From Azophilus sp965220835 (GTDB lineage Bacteria; Pseudomonadota; Gammaproteobacteria; Pseudomonadales; Azotimanducaceae): a DNA stretch of 64,000 bases. Each line of letters starts with the position of its first letter. The stretch's first letter is position 1. The stretch is taken from NCBI GenBank assembly GCA_965220835.1, contig OZ244842.1:3782001-3846000 (forward strand), read 5' to 3'. Below are positions 25,613-34,649 of this stretch, piece by piece. Made by a program: the position numbers and the translations under genes. A model generated the notes under the pieces. It ran no database searches. It saw only the letters and a list, made by a program, of their open reading frames with translations, and had not been told where the DNA came from.

Positions 25613-27832
25613 CTATAACATCACCTTGAACTGAAGCCCCAGCGTTCGAGGTGGTTCCGAGTTAACCCTTACATCGCCGACCAAGCGGTTGAAGTACAGC
25701 ACCGCGGTCTTGTCGAACAGGTTGTTGGCGAATATCGCAAGCCGGTAGCGTTGATTCTCAATACCGACGCGCGCGTTGACGAGTTGATAGGCGGGTTGTT
25801 TGTCAGCAACAGCGCCGCTAACGCCAGTCGAGGAAGCAAAGCCGTTGAACGAGCTTCCAACGTATCTGTAGTTCAGGTTCAGGAATCCTTGCAGGTTCGC
25901 AGAAAGTGATCGGGAGTAGTCCAGACCGGCAGCAAAGCTGGTCTTGGGTACGGCGGGGATTCGATCTCCGGACCGGCCATCGCCAGGGGATAGCTGGTCT
26001 TCCGACAGTTCCGCATCCACAAAGGACGCGGTGGCGAACAGCTCCAAATTCTGAGCGGCCAGCATGCGAAGCTCCAGTTCCAGGCCCTTGCTGCGAGCCG
26101 ACCCCGCATTGACCGTAAAAGTATGGCCGTCCGCACGCACGAAATTGGTTTGGATGTCGTCCCAATTGATGTAGAACGCGGCCCCGTTCAGAGTCACCCG
26201 ATTTTCCATCCAGCTTGTTTTCAGCCCCAATTCGTAGTTCCATAGCGCATCCGAATCAAATTGCGTCGGTGCCGAAGAACCCGTTACGGGGTCGGGGGGT
26301 ACACCCTGACCAGTTGGGCCACCCTCCCGGAAACCACGGGAGGCCAGGGCGTAGAGCAGAACATTCTCCGAACTATGCCAGGAAAGCTGAAACTTCGGGC
26401 TTACGCCGTCTTCCGAGGCGTCAGTGATGTCGACCACACCGGCACCGGCTGGCAAGCCCGCCAATAGCCCCCCGTTGACGTTGAGTCCGTCTTGTTCAAT
26501 ATCAAACCAGCGTATCCCCGCGGTCGCCGTGAGAGACTCTGTGAGCCTGAAATCCACTTCACCAAACAACGAGATTTGCTTGCGCTCAAGCGTATTGTCG
26601 GAGTCGAGAACATCCCCGCCTAGAGCCGCAGCAAAGGCATCTTGGCGAAAGAACTCCTTGTCATCTCGGTAGAACAGGCCAACCAGCCAGTTCATCCGGC
26701 CCTCAAACAAGGGTTGAGTCGATGACAGCCTGATCTCCTGAACGAAAGACTCAAACTCAGTGAGATCGTCCAGATTTAGCGGCAAGCCCCCAACAAGCGG
26801 AGATATGTCGCGCAAGTTTTTGACCGTCCTGTCAAACCAAGCGGTGGAAGACTCGATCATGGCGCCACGAAAGTCCAGCTTGGCCGTCAAATTGGCCAGT
26901 GTGAATTCGTCGCCTAGCATCTCCTGGAAGTTTCTCAGCTGAAGAAAGTCACCCAATTCGGGGTCAAACTGCGCCTTGCCGTCAGCGTCAGAATCCTGAA
27001 AGAGCACCGATGCGCCGATTTCCAGCGCTTCGACCGGATGGGCAGCAATCGTGATACGGCCGCCAAACGTCTCCCGTTTATCGGCGTCCTTGTCTGGGTC
27101 CGCGGGGGCGATGTTGTCCACAAATCCGGCATCCTCCACCTGATAGCCAACTAAACGGATGCCAAATCGGTCGCTCAAAGGTAAATTGGCCACGCCCACG
27201 CCCTCATAGCCAACTCCGCCATATCGCGTGTCCGCAACACCGATTTGAAGACTGCCACTGGTCTCTTCAAAGTCGGGCTTATTTGGCACCATGCGCAACA
27301 CACCACCAATGGCACCCTCCCCGAAGAGGGTTCCTTGGGGACCGCGCAGAATCTCTATGCGTTCGACGTCGTATAGCCTTAAGTCAGGATTGAAGCGACG
27401 ACTACCTACCGGCACGTCGTCGATGTAGACACCCACGACTGACCCCTCGTCCCGGGAGGCAACGCCAGTGGATACGCCTCGTAAAACGATCTTGTTTTCA
27501 GGGCTGCCATTGCCAACGAACGAAAGACCCGGCACCGTCATGGCGTAATCTTCAAAGGAGTTGAAGCCAGAGCTTTCTATGTGCTGCTGCGAGAGCGCGG
27601 TGACCGTTACCGCTGCTTCCTGGAGGTTTTCCGCTCGGCGACGGGCGGTGACTACGATTTCCTCGAGCATGTTGGAAGACTGTAGGAAGTCTCCTGCGCT
27701 AGCTTCTTGTGGCGGAGCTTCTTGCGCGGACGCCATCATCGCAAGAAAGACGGGAATGCTTGCGGACACTATCCACCTAAACGACGATAGAGCGCCTTTC
27801 GGAGTCTGTAATACTGCTGTTTTGTTCTTCAT
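25613..27832 (-). CDS. TonB-dependent outer-membrane receptor 1
   Basis: A 739-residue receptor: signal peptide (to about residue 36, ending MMASAQ), a TonB-box-like EEIVVTARRR, plug domain (about 50-165; LRGVSTG, VYIDDVPVG, VEILRGPQGTLFGEGAIGG) and a 22-strand barrel ending in the aromatic-poor LQFKVML. It takes up a substrate too large or rare for porins, using TonB energy. ATG at 27830-27832 has AGAGGAAG upstream; the frame is open earlier but the signal peptide fits here. It is the last gene of the leftward island run, separated by a 328-base gap from the exported racemase-like gene, so it may have its own promoter. The gap lacks the shared island operator. Confidence 0.92.
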   Translation of the reverse strand: MKNKTAVLQTPKGALSSFRWIVSASIPVFLAMMASAQEAPPQEASAGDFLQSSNMLEEIVVTARRRAENLQEAAVTVTALSQQHIESSGFNSFEDYAMTVPGLSFVGNGSPENKIVLRGVSTGVASRDEGSVVGVYIDDVPVGSRRFNPDLRLYDVERIEILRGPQGTLFGEGAIGGVLRMVPNKPDFEETSGSLQIGVADTRYGGVGYEGVGVANLPLSDRFGIRLVGYQVEDAGFVDNIAPADPDKDADKRETFGGRITIAAHPVEALEIGASVLFQDSDADGKAQFDPELGDFLQLRNFQEMLGDEFTLANLTAKLDFRGAMIESSTAWFDRTVKNLRDISPLVGGLPLNLDDLTEFESFVQEIRLSSTQPLFEGRMNWLVGLFYRDDKEFFRQDAFAAALGGDVLDSDNTLERKQISLFGEVDFRLTESLTATAGIRWFDIEQDGLNVNGGLLAGLPAGAGVVDITDASEDGVSPKFQLSWHSSENVLLYALASRGFREGGPTGQGVPPDPVTGSSAPTQFDSDALWNYELGLKTSWMENRVTLNGAAFYINWDDIQTNFVRADGHTFTVNAGSARSKGLELELRMLAAQNLELFATASFVDAELSEDQLSPGDGRSGDRIPAVPKTSFAAGLDYSRSLSANLQGFLNLNYRYVGSSFNGFASSTGVSGAVADKQPAYQLVNARVGIENQRYRLAIFANNLFDKTAVLYFNRLVGDVRVNSEPPRTLGLQFKVML

Positions 27833-28160
27833 TGAACTAGCTTCCTCTTTTTGCCCGGCAAGATCGCTACTCGGTTTCAAGGTTCATTTTTGCACCTCGC
27901 GCTAAGAGCAGTGCATCGCAACCATGAATCTAGCGACTCAAGCATTGGAATTGACCTGTCTGTCGCCAATGACAGTCTTAGGGCCCACTTCGATTTAGTT
28001 GGAATTTGTGATTAACGCTCGCAATACGCCAAAGTGAAAAGTGACTCCTTGAGTGACGAAGTGTAGTTCGATGTATCGAAGCCCAAGCCATGTTCAATCG
28101 CTGTAAGGTGTCCACGAAATCGCGACCTCCAGCGTATCCAAACTCCGGTGGCGGAACAGT
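27833..28160. other. Intergenic gap of 328 bases before TonB receptor 1
   Basis: An A/T-rich stretch with no convincing gene. It contains the ribosome-binding site of the receptor gene and a small stem CTGTC-GCCAAT-GACAG near 27963-27978. I looked for the AACACC / CGGGTAGG island element here and did not find it. Confidence 0.5.
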
Positions 28161-29021
28161 TTAATCGCCCAGCGGCCGATACGGTCTAGGAGTTGATACC
28201 CACACCCTGTTCCGAATCATCGAATTCAATAAACCAATTGATGCCTTGATTGGGTTAATCACCTGCAGCGGCACACTGGGGCTTTCCTGGGCCAATCGAC
28301 TTTGCGATTCGCTCGCCACGCCCAAGTCAAGAAAACCCTCACAACCAGCTAACGCGATTGCTTCGATATTCTCGACTACCAAATCTGTGTCGTGAGATCC
28401 AGTCGCAGCGATTCCTAATGAGACAATATCTTCTACCGCAATCTCCTTCGAAGTTGTCAGCGTGTATGGCGAACTCGTTACCAGGAATTCGTCCCTAAAC
28501 AAGCTGCTCCCTCCTGAACGCAGATGGTTTTCTATGCCCAATTCCCTTATAAGTTGTTTAACCAGCTGCTCACCAGAATCAGTGCCCGTAAGCACCGCAT
28601 ATCGATATGACACAATGTTCGCGGCCAATAGGCTAGGGGCGAACGTATCTACGAACGGAATTGTCGGAAACGAAGAACGAAAAGAATTTCCAATTGTGTC
28701 AAGTTCAGTGTTTTTGCAAGCTAAGACAAATCCATCCACTGGTGCTGAGCGCTGGACGGCGACTAAGTGCTGCGAGAGATCCACTGTATCGCTCCAAGTC
28801 GCATTGTCGATTGGCTTGTATTGATACTTGAAATCCGGCGACGCAACACTGTTCACACTGACTTGGAGTAGTGAATCAATACCCGCGCCCTTAGGGTAAA
28901 ACACGTTGACCCTATAGGGCGCTGCATCTTCCTTCAGATTGTCATCAGAGCAGGCTGGGGACGCGAGCAGTAAAGCCAACACTCCCAGACATCGAATTCC
29001 AAACTTCTGTTGAGTTTGCAC
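28161..29021 (-). CDS. Exported Asp/Glu/hydantoin racemase-superfamily protein, divergent
   Basis: A 286-residue protein with a signal peptide (LGVLALLLASPA) followed directly by a cysteine, C24. The position suggests a lipoprotein, but the SPAC box is a poor lipobox, so plain secretion is equally possible. The mature part is a distant member of the Asp/Glu/hydantoin racemase fold: the two catalytic-type cysteines are kept as C102 (FVLACKNTE) and C217 (LAGCEGF). I chose the GTG at 29021 because AGGGAG precedes it correctly and it gives a compact signal peptide; a TTG at 29057 overlapping the previous stop is the alternative. It follows a closer exported homologue by 32 bases. Periplasmic members of this fold are unusual. 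Confidence 0.7.
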   Translation of the reverse strand: MQTQQKFGIRCLGVLALLLASPACSDDNLKEDAAPYRVNVFYPKGAGIDSLLQVSVNSVASPDFKYQYKPIDNATWSDTVDLSQHLVAVQRSAPVDGFVLACKNTELDTIGNSFRSSFPTIPFVDTFAPSLLAANIVSYRYAVLTGTDSGEQLVKQLIRELGIENHLRSGGSSLFRDEFLVTSSPYTLTTSKEIAVEDIVSLGIAATGSHDTDLVVENIEAIALAGCEGFLDLGVASESQSRLAQESPSVPLQVINPIKASIGLLNSMIRNRVWVSTPRPYRPLGD

Positions 29022-29053
29022 AACGTTCTCCCTAAAAGCCTGACGGGTACTTA

Positions 29054-30001
29054 TCAATGGACCAGTGCTGATGGTACGGAGACTGGTGCAGCATTGGTAC
29101 TGAAAAAGGCCAAGCGGCTGTGGGTCAATCCCATACGGACCATTGACTGCAAGTAACCTATGGAGTGTTGGTTGGGAGAGATTACAGGCACAGGGTTTTG
29201 CAGCGACAGAGTTTTCTGAATCTCTGTTTCCACAAACTCCCGAACCCCGAGCATTCCTGTGCAGCCCATCAGTATTGCCTGGGCCCCTTCTATCCGAATT
29301 GCGGCGAGACTTTGCTGTAAGAGTTTCTTCTCAACTAACGCTATATTGCCAAGCTGTGGAACGGGAACGTCTATAACCCGGATGGAGGTTAAGTTTTCCT
29401 CTACGCCCAAGGTGCGCGCAAGCTCTCGAAGCATCGGAACTACATCAGGCACGACGGTGACGATTGAGAACTTGCGACTCAATACGTTTGAAGTCATGGC
29501 GCTCGACAGGAATCCTCCGATCACGGGGATATCAACAAGCTCTCGGACTACAGAAACACCGGGTTCGCCAAAACAGGTTATGAATACTGCGTCATAACCG
29601 TCCTTATGAGCCTGTTTGGCGATCTCGACGATCGACGCTGTATCCAGAAACTCTGCGTAACGGCTTTCTATGAAGTTAGTCCCCTGAGCTAGATTCTTGT
29701 AGTCGATTTGAAAGTCTGATGCCTGCACGGCCGAAATCTCTTTCTTCAGCGCCTCGTTAAATTGTGTTGTCACAATGGGAATAATGACTAGTATTTTGTA
29801 CTGTGCATCCTTCGTAACAATTTCTCGAACTTCAATATTCTCGCTTCGGTGGTAGTTTTCCAAAACCATCGCGCCCCCCAACATGCCCACTCCATCAGGC
29901 AACTCCAAGGAGTGAACGTATCCGCTCCCTAGAATTAGGGCCAATGTCAAAAGGGATGTCACGGTTCGGATTTCTCCTTGCCGCAGACTCTGATCAATCA
30001 T
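29054..30001 (-). CDS. Exported Asp/Glu/hydantoin racemase-family protein
   Basis: A 315-residue protein whose body clearly matches the cytoplasmic racemase encoded at 33901-34638, but with a signal peptide at its start (hydrophobic run VTSLLTLALILGSGYVHS, residues 14-31) and a linker of about 35 residues. Both catalytic cysteines are present: C133 in FITCFGEPG and C237 in LMGCTGM. Family enzymes racemise or epimerise hydantoins or acidic amino acids by two-base chemistry without a cofactor, so they could work in the periplasm. The ATG at 29999-30001 has AAGGA seven bases upstream. It lies between the exported DUF917 gene and the second exported racemase-like gene in one leftward run. Confidence 0.82.
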   Translation of the reverse strand: MIDQSLRQGEIRTVTSLLTLALILGSGYVHSLELPDGVGMLGGAMVLENYHRSENIEVREIVTKDAQYKILVIIPIVTTQFNEALKKEISAVQASDFQIDYKNLAQGTNFIESRYAEFLDTASIVEIAKQAHKDGYDAVFITCFGEPGVSVVRELVDIPVIGGFLSSAMTSNVLSRKFSIVTVVPDVVPMLRELARTLGVEENLTSIRVIDVPVPQLGNIALVEKKLLQQSLAAIRIEGAQAILMGCTGMLGVREFVETEIQKTLSLQNPVPVISPNQHSIGYLQSMVRMGLTHSRLAFFSTNAAPVSVPSALVH

Positions 30002-30083
30002 GGCAAATCCTTTTTCTTGTTTTGTTTATGTGGCAACAACTGTCGCCGCGTGTGTGAAATCTGTGCCCCTTCCAACACATCGA

Positions 30084-31394
30084 CTAGCGAGACTTCGTGC
30101 CGTTCAGCCAAGGTGTAGAATAGGGAAAGTCGCACTTGCTGTTGGGAATTGCCGCTCGTACCGAGGCCCAAGCCTCAACGATACCGGGGATATCCGTGAT
30201 CTGTGACGAGGCTTGGATGGCAACGATGTCGACCGCAGGTTTTTCACCTTTCTGAAAGGCCGTGTAAAGGTCTGAGTTGTCGAACACGCCACTAGCAGTG
30301 GGTACGTACGCGACGGAGTCCGGCCCAAGTATATAGGGTGTTGAAGTCGAGTGACTCTTCAAATACGCACAGATGTTCTCGTTTTCGTATTGAATCGTAA
30401 ACTCATCGTTGTCATAAGACCCAGATCCTGCAATCGTCACTACACCATAGTCGAGCCCCTGAGTGTCCTGAGTAACATCCATAACGGTACCGGAAAAGAC
30501 GACCTTGGCAACTCTTCCTGCATCGTTCAACTCTTCAGCAACGGTGCTCCCGGTTGAAGAGTCCTGATAGGCCCGCCCGACGTCACGTGCTACTCTGATT
30601 TGGCCTGTTACCGGCGGTGAGCCCTGAATGTCGTCTGCATTGGTGTAAAACGATCCATAACCCGCCGCGCCGTTGTACGGGCTGCTTTTGTTGCTCAGCA
30701 AGGCGAGAATTGTCTCTTCGATTCTTGCCTGACTACCGCCCAACGAGTTCAAAATTGCCCATTCGGACGGAGCTAGAGGAATTCTTTGAACGGTCGAAAG
30801 CGGTGAAGACACTACCGCTGACTGGTCATACACATTCGGAAAGTAGGAGTAAATCAGGAGGGGTAATGTAGGCACGGACCGTCCTCCGCCATCTACGTTT
30901 AGCACCGACACTTGATTATTCGGGTTGTCTTTGTTTAGTTCGGCTGCCACAAGGAACGGGTAGAGACCGTTGATGGCGCCGACCTCTATCGGCATTAAGT
31001 AGCTGATTGGAGTCTCAAGGTGATTAAAGTGGACGTACATACCCACGTAGGCGTTGAGCGGAAGCCCCAAAGGATCGGGCAAATTGAAAAGCGAGGCAGG
31101 TGAGCCGATCGCGCCCACTGAGGCGGCGCTATATCCCTTTCCGGATTCTATGTCACTGATATCGTTCAAGATGACGGAAGCTGAATCACTAAAATACTTA
31201 GAAGATAGTTGGGCCGCCACGGTGGGCGATCCGCCGCCACCAGCCGCCATTATTGTGGCACCATCGATAAAGCTCTTGATATCGTCGGTATTCCAAGTTT
31301 CGGCTGCATACGAGTCTACAAATAGGCTACCTAGTAGTGCGCACGCGGCTAGCGCGCTTCTTGAGCAATGCCGAAATCCGTAGCAATTGTCCAT
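30084..31394 (-). CDS. Exported DUF917-family protein
   Basis: A 436-residue protein with a signal peptide (about residues 1-25, ending DSYAAE) joined to a full DUF917 domain. Landmarks shared with the cytoplasmic copy at 34650-35741 include the glycine loop (MAAGGGGSPT against LGTGGGGDPY), the IEVGAIN block, GGGRSVPTL and the ARDVGRA segment. As I recall, Pfam now names this family after S-methyl-thiohydantoin desulfurase; members usually sit with HyuA-type hydantoinases in the cytoplasm. The ATG at 31394 is preferred because GGGGA lies six bases before it; an ATG at 31406 is in frame. Genes after it encode two exported racemase-like proteins, so this looks like a periplasmic copy of the hydantoin chemistry. 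Confidence 0.83.
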   Translation of the reverse strand: MDNCYGFRHCSRSALAACALLGSLFVDSYAAETWNTDDIKSFIDGATIMAAGGGGSPTVAAQLSSKYFSDSASVILNDISDIESGKGYSAASVGAIGSPASLFNLPDPLGLPLNAYVGMYVHFNHLETPISYLMPIEVGAINGLYPFLVAAELNKDNPNNQVSVLNVDGGGRSVPTLPLLIYSYFPNVYDQSAVVSSPLSTVQRIPLAPSEWAILNSLGGSQARIEETILALLSNKSSPYNGAAGYGSFYTNADDIQGSPPVTGQIRVARDVGRAYQDSSTGSTVAEELNDAGRVAKVVFSGTVMDVTQDTQGLDYGVVTIAGSGSYDNDEFTIQYENENICAYLKSHSTSTPYILGPDSVAYVPTASGVFDNSDLYTAFQKGEKPAVDIVAIQASSQITDIPGIVEAWASVRAAIPNSKCDFPYSTPWLNGTKSR

Positions 31395-31433
31395 GATGTT
31401 CCCCATTGTGGTAGTAGAGTCGACAGTCAAAAG

Positions 31434-31463
31434 GAGTTGGCAGTCATACAAGAATGCCAACTC
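31434..31463 (-). terminator. Hairpin after TonB receptor 2
   Basis: GAGTTGGCA and TGCCAACTC form a perfect 9 bp stem with a 12-base loop in the 74-base gap after the leftward receptor gene. On the transcribed strand it is followed by CCTTTTG, a short T run, so it may partly end transcription before the exported DUF917 gene, lowering downstream expression. Confidence 0.5.
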
Positions 31464-31468
31464 AAGGG

Positions 31469-33697
31469 CTACCAAGCGATCGAAATGCCAACGCCGTAAG
31501 TGGCCGGTTCGCCCCAGGTTTCGCCGAAGCCGATGCTGCTGGTGAGCACTTGGGTCCGATAGCGCTCGTCGGTGAGGTTTTTGGCCCACAGGTAAACGGA
31601 CCACTTGTCTTGGGCACCCGAGACGTCGAGCCGCGCGTCCATTAGCCAATAACCGCTTTCCAGCGTTTCCACTGGCTGCCGGACGATGTCGTAGCTGACG
31701 TCGTCCTTGTAGGCGATTGCAACCAGCAGGCTACCGCTGAAGCCGTTTCCGAAGCGCCAGCCGTAGTTGAGCTTGGTGTTGAAGTTGATGTCGGGGGAGT
31801 TGGGTAACTCGCTGCCCTTGGCCACGCCGGGCAGGAACGATGACGTCAACTCGGTGTCGAGGAGCCCCAGTCCAACATGAATGTCGAGCCCCGCTGCTAC
31901 CAGCCAAACCAGTTCCAGCTCGGCTCCCATCACCTCCGCGTTGCCGGCATTTTCGATTCCGAAAAGAGGACCAAACGGGGAGTCGAACAGAGGGCCGTAA
32001 AACTGCAGGTCCTCGAAATCATAGAGGAAAGCTGCCCCGTTCAACTGCACGCGCCGGTCCGCAAACCGAGACTTGAAGCCGATCTCGTACGCGTAGAGGT
32101 TTTCTTCTTCAAAGCCGCCGAGATCCGCCGGGTTAAAGGTTAATTGGCCTTGGAAGCCGCCGGACTTGAAGCCTTTGCTGGCGCTGGCATAGATGAGCGT
32201 GTTGTCAAGGCCAGTGAAGTCGATCCCCACTTTCCCTGACAGGTCGCTGACATCGTATTCGTTCGCGACCGGAGGGAAGCACCCAGTCTGCACGCCGTCG
32301 AAAACCCCCACGACTGCCGGGTCTCCGGCCGGTCGAAGCGGACACAAGGCCCCGCCGCCTGTCGCCAGATCAGGCGTGACGATGAAGGTGAAGGCGTTGG
32401 AGAATTCCTTTTGGTCGTCCGTGTAGCGCAGCCCGAGATTCAATCGAATGCTGTCGTTGAGGCGCCACTCGGTGTGCGCGAACAGGGCTTTCGTGTCTGA
32501 TTCCTGGTTGTAGAAGTTGCCGACCGCGTTGGTCCCGCCGAGCCCGAACAGCGGCAGCAAATGCCGAGAATCGAACTGGTCGCGCGTGTCCACTTCATCA
32601 GAACCAAGGAATCCGCCGAGGATTACAACCAGTCCTTCGCCCAGATAGGTCGCCCTGACTTCTTGGGAAAACTGCTCGATATCGTTGTCGTAGAAGCCAT
32701 CGAGATGTATTAGCGCTGAACCGTCGCGGTCTTCCTGATAGAACCGGGAATAATCCTCATAGCCGGTTACCGACGTGACTGACCACTGGTCCGTCACCTG
32801 CCAATCAACCGACAGTGACCCCCCGAAGCTCTCGACGTCCTGCTGTAGGGGACCGCCACCTGCCGAACTGAACTCGTCATCAAAATAGATATCATCGGTG
32901 GGGTCCAGAATGTTGTTCACGTTCAGTAGGGGCGGATCCGAATTGTCCTGTCCCCCGTGCACGTTAAGCACCACCTCTACGTCATCGGCGGGACCCCAAT
33001 CGAGGATGACCCGCCAAGCGGTTCGGTCGATCTCTCCGACATCCTTGCCTGTCGTCCTGTTCGATTGAAATCCCTCGCCTTGCTGAACCGTTTGGGCGGC
33101 GACGCGCACGCCCAAGCCGGGGGAAATTTCCCCGCCGACAGCTCCTTCGAACAGGAAACGGTCCTTGCGTCCGTATTCGACCGTGGCGTATCCCTCTGCC
33201 TCGGCACTGGGCTTGCGGCTGGCGAACTTGACAGTGCCGGCGGTTGTGTTCTTGCCATACAGCGTGCCCTGCGGGCCTTTGAGCACTTCAACGCTCTCGA
33301 TGTCAAACAACTGGAAATTGAGCATCGCCGGTGACACCAAGTAGATGTCGTCAACGTAAATGCCGGCGGCTGGGTTGTTGTTGACGGCATAGTCGTTAAG
33401 GCCGATGCCGCGAATGCTCACGTTGGCAATGCCAGTGCCGAACGTGTTGTTAATGTTCAGGTTTGGAGTCTGTGCGGCAAGATCGACTGGCTCAAGCATG
33501 CCGAGCCGGCGCACATCGTCGCCCGAGAACGCTGTAACCGCGATGCCCACATCAGAAAGGAACTGTTCACGCTTTTGGGCTGTCACGACCACTTCTTCCA
33601 CGAGACGCTCGTCGGAGGACTGGGCACCCGCACCTGCCGAAAGCAGCAACGCAAACACAGCGATAACCGCAATCGCGTGACCATTCAGAGTGTTCAT
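31469..33697 (-). CDS. TonB-dependent outer-membrane receptor 2
   Basis: A 742-residue receptor of the SusC-unrelated, small-molecule type: signal peptide (residues 1 to about 26, ending AGAGAQ), TonB-box-like VEEVVVTAQKREQ, plug (about 40-150; IRGIGLNDYAV, IYVDDIYLV, VEVLKGPQGTLYGKNTTAG) and a barrel ending GVGISIAW. ATG at 33695-33697 has GGAGGG five bases upstream, which decides the start. Its promoter region carries the shared island operator 68-109 bases upstream. It heads a leftward run with the exported DUF917 and racemase-like genes, so import and periplasmic processing of the same compound are probably linked. Confidence 0.93.
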   Translation of the reverse strand: MNTLNGHAIAVIAVFALLLSAGAGAQSSDERLVEEVVVTAQKREQFLSDVGIAVTAFSGDDVRRLGMLEPVDLAAQTPNLNINNTFGTGIANVSIRGIGLNDYAVNNNPAAGIYVDDIYLVSPAMLNFQLFDIESVEVLKGPQGTLYGKNTTAGTVKFASRKPSAEAEGYATVEYGRKDRFLFEGAVGGEISPGLGVRVAAQTVQQGEGFQSNRTTGKDVGEIDRTAWRVILDWGPADDVEVVLNVHGGQDNSDPPLLNVNNILDPTDDIYFDDEFSSAGGGPLQQDVESFGGSLSVDWQVTDQWSVTSVTGYEDYSRFYQEDRDGSALIHLDGFYDNDIEQFSQEVRATYLGEGLVVILGGFLGSDEVDTRDQFDSRHLLPLFGLGGTNAVGNFYNQESDTKALFAHTEWRLNDSIRLNLGLRYTDDQKEFSNAFTFIVTPDLATGGGALCPLRPAGDPAVVGVFDGVQTGCFPPVANEYDVSDLSGKVGIDFTGLDNTLIYASASKGFKSGGFQGQLTFNPADLGGFEEENLYAYEIGFKSRFADRRVQLNGAAFLYDFEDLQFYGPLFDSPFGPLFGIENAGNAEVMGAELELVWLVAAGLDIHVGLGLLDTELTSSFLPGVAKGSELPNSPDINFNTKLNYGWRFGNGFSGSLLVAIAYKDDVSYDIVRQPVETLESGYWLMDARLDVSGAQDKWSVYLWAKNLTDERYRTQVLTSSIGFGETWGEPATYGVGISIAW

Positions 33698-33741
33698 GGA
33701 TCCCTCCATCGGATCGTTGGTGATGATGCCGACTGCGAACC

Positions 33742-33806
33742 TATCAATCCTCCCAAGGGCAAAGAACACCTGTGTCGGGTAGGTTGTTTCAATCTTCCGG
33801 GTAGGT
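33742..33806 (-). promoter_or_regulatory. Island operator/promoter, site A (TonB receptor 2)
   Basis: Plus-strand order: TATCAA (33742), 17 bases, AACACC (33765-33770), five bases, CGGGTAGGT (33776-33784), then CGGGTAGGT again (33798-33806), 22 bases from the first. Read for the leftward receptor gene, it is two direct repeats, a GGTGTT box and a TTGATA box 17 bases later, ending 45 bases before the ATG. Sites before hyuA and the dipeptidase gene share this layout. Confidence 0.75.
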
Positions 33807-33900
33807 CGCCCGCCTGTTGCACCCTTGGCAACTGGGATTCGTTCAACTCAGTGTTGCCATTGGGAGTAGTGCGGCTACTTGCTGAACTACCGCCACTGCG

Positions 33901-34638
33901 TCAAGGTGCCGCGGGTAGCTCGTACCCTTTCACAGCTTTGGCGGCAGGTGTCGGGTACGTGCGCTTGCTGTGGCTGAGCCCAGCCTTGACCAACGCCTCA
34001 GCGATGGTGATAGCGGCCGGTATGGGATCAATGACCGGCACTTCGTATCCCGCCGATTGCAGGGCCTCGCGCATGGCGTCAGCGCAGCCGAGAAAGCCGG
34101 TGCAGCCGAGCACTACCACGTCAGCGGCGTCCTGCTCTATTGATGTCAGCGCTTTCTCCGCGAGCGCTGCATTCAACGCTTTGGTGTCGTGGGACAGGTC
34201 CAGCACCGGAATGTCGACCGCTTGGAAGGACGCGTACTTTTCCCGGATTCCATAGGCGCCAATCAAATCTTCGATGATCGGCCTAATGCGGTCGAGCACG
34301 GTGATGAATGCGAATCGGTTGCCTAGGAGGTTGGCCAAATGCATGGCCGTTTGTCCGGCTCCGAGCACCGGAATCGAAACCGCCTCCCGGCAGGCGTGCA
34401 GGCCGGGGTCGCCCATGCAGTCGATGACCACGGCGTCCGCGCCCTTGGTTTCCGCCTGCATGGCCCGCTTGAGCGTATCAGGCACGGCCAGCGCTTCATC
34501 GAACTTGGACTCTATCGATGAGGGGCCGCTGTCGAGCAGGCTGTGGGTGATCTGCAGGTTGCTATGCGCCAAGGGCTGAACATCGTCGAGGGTACGTACG
34601 CCTCGCGTTACGATCGGCGTTATCAGTTCGATGATCAT
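33901..34638 (-). CDS. Cytoplasmic Asp/Glu/hydantoin racemase-family protein
   Basis: A 245-residue racemase-fold protein without a signal peptide. The two catalytic cysteines are C74 (VIDCMGDPG) and C179 (VLGCTGFLG), placed as in hydantoin racemase and Asp/Glu racemase. Hydantoin racemase interconverts D- and L-5-substituted hydantoins so that a stereoselective hydantoinase can use both. ATG at 34636-34638 is preceded by GAGGA. It is the third gene of hyuA - DUF917 - racemase, 11 bases after the DUF917 gene, which favours a hydantoin-type substrate over free amino acids. Confidence 0.87.
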   Translation of the reverse strand: MIIELITPIVTRGVRTLDDVQPLAHSNLQITHSLLDSGPSSIESKFDEALAVPDTLKRAMQAETKGADAVVIDCMGDPGLHACREAVSIPVLGAGQTAMHLANLLGNRFAFITVLDRIRPIIEDLIGAYGIREKYASFQAVDIPVLDLSHDTKALNAALAEKALTSIEQDAADVVVLGCTGFLGCADAMREALQSAGYEVPVIDPIPAAITIAEALVKAGLSHSKRTYPTPAAKAVKGYELPAAP

Positions 34639-34649
34639 GGTCGTCGTCC

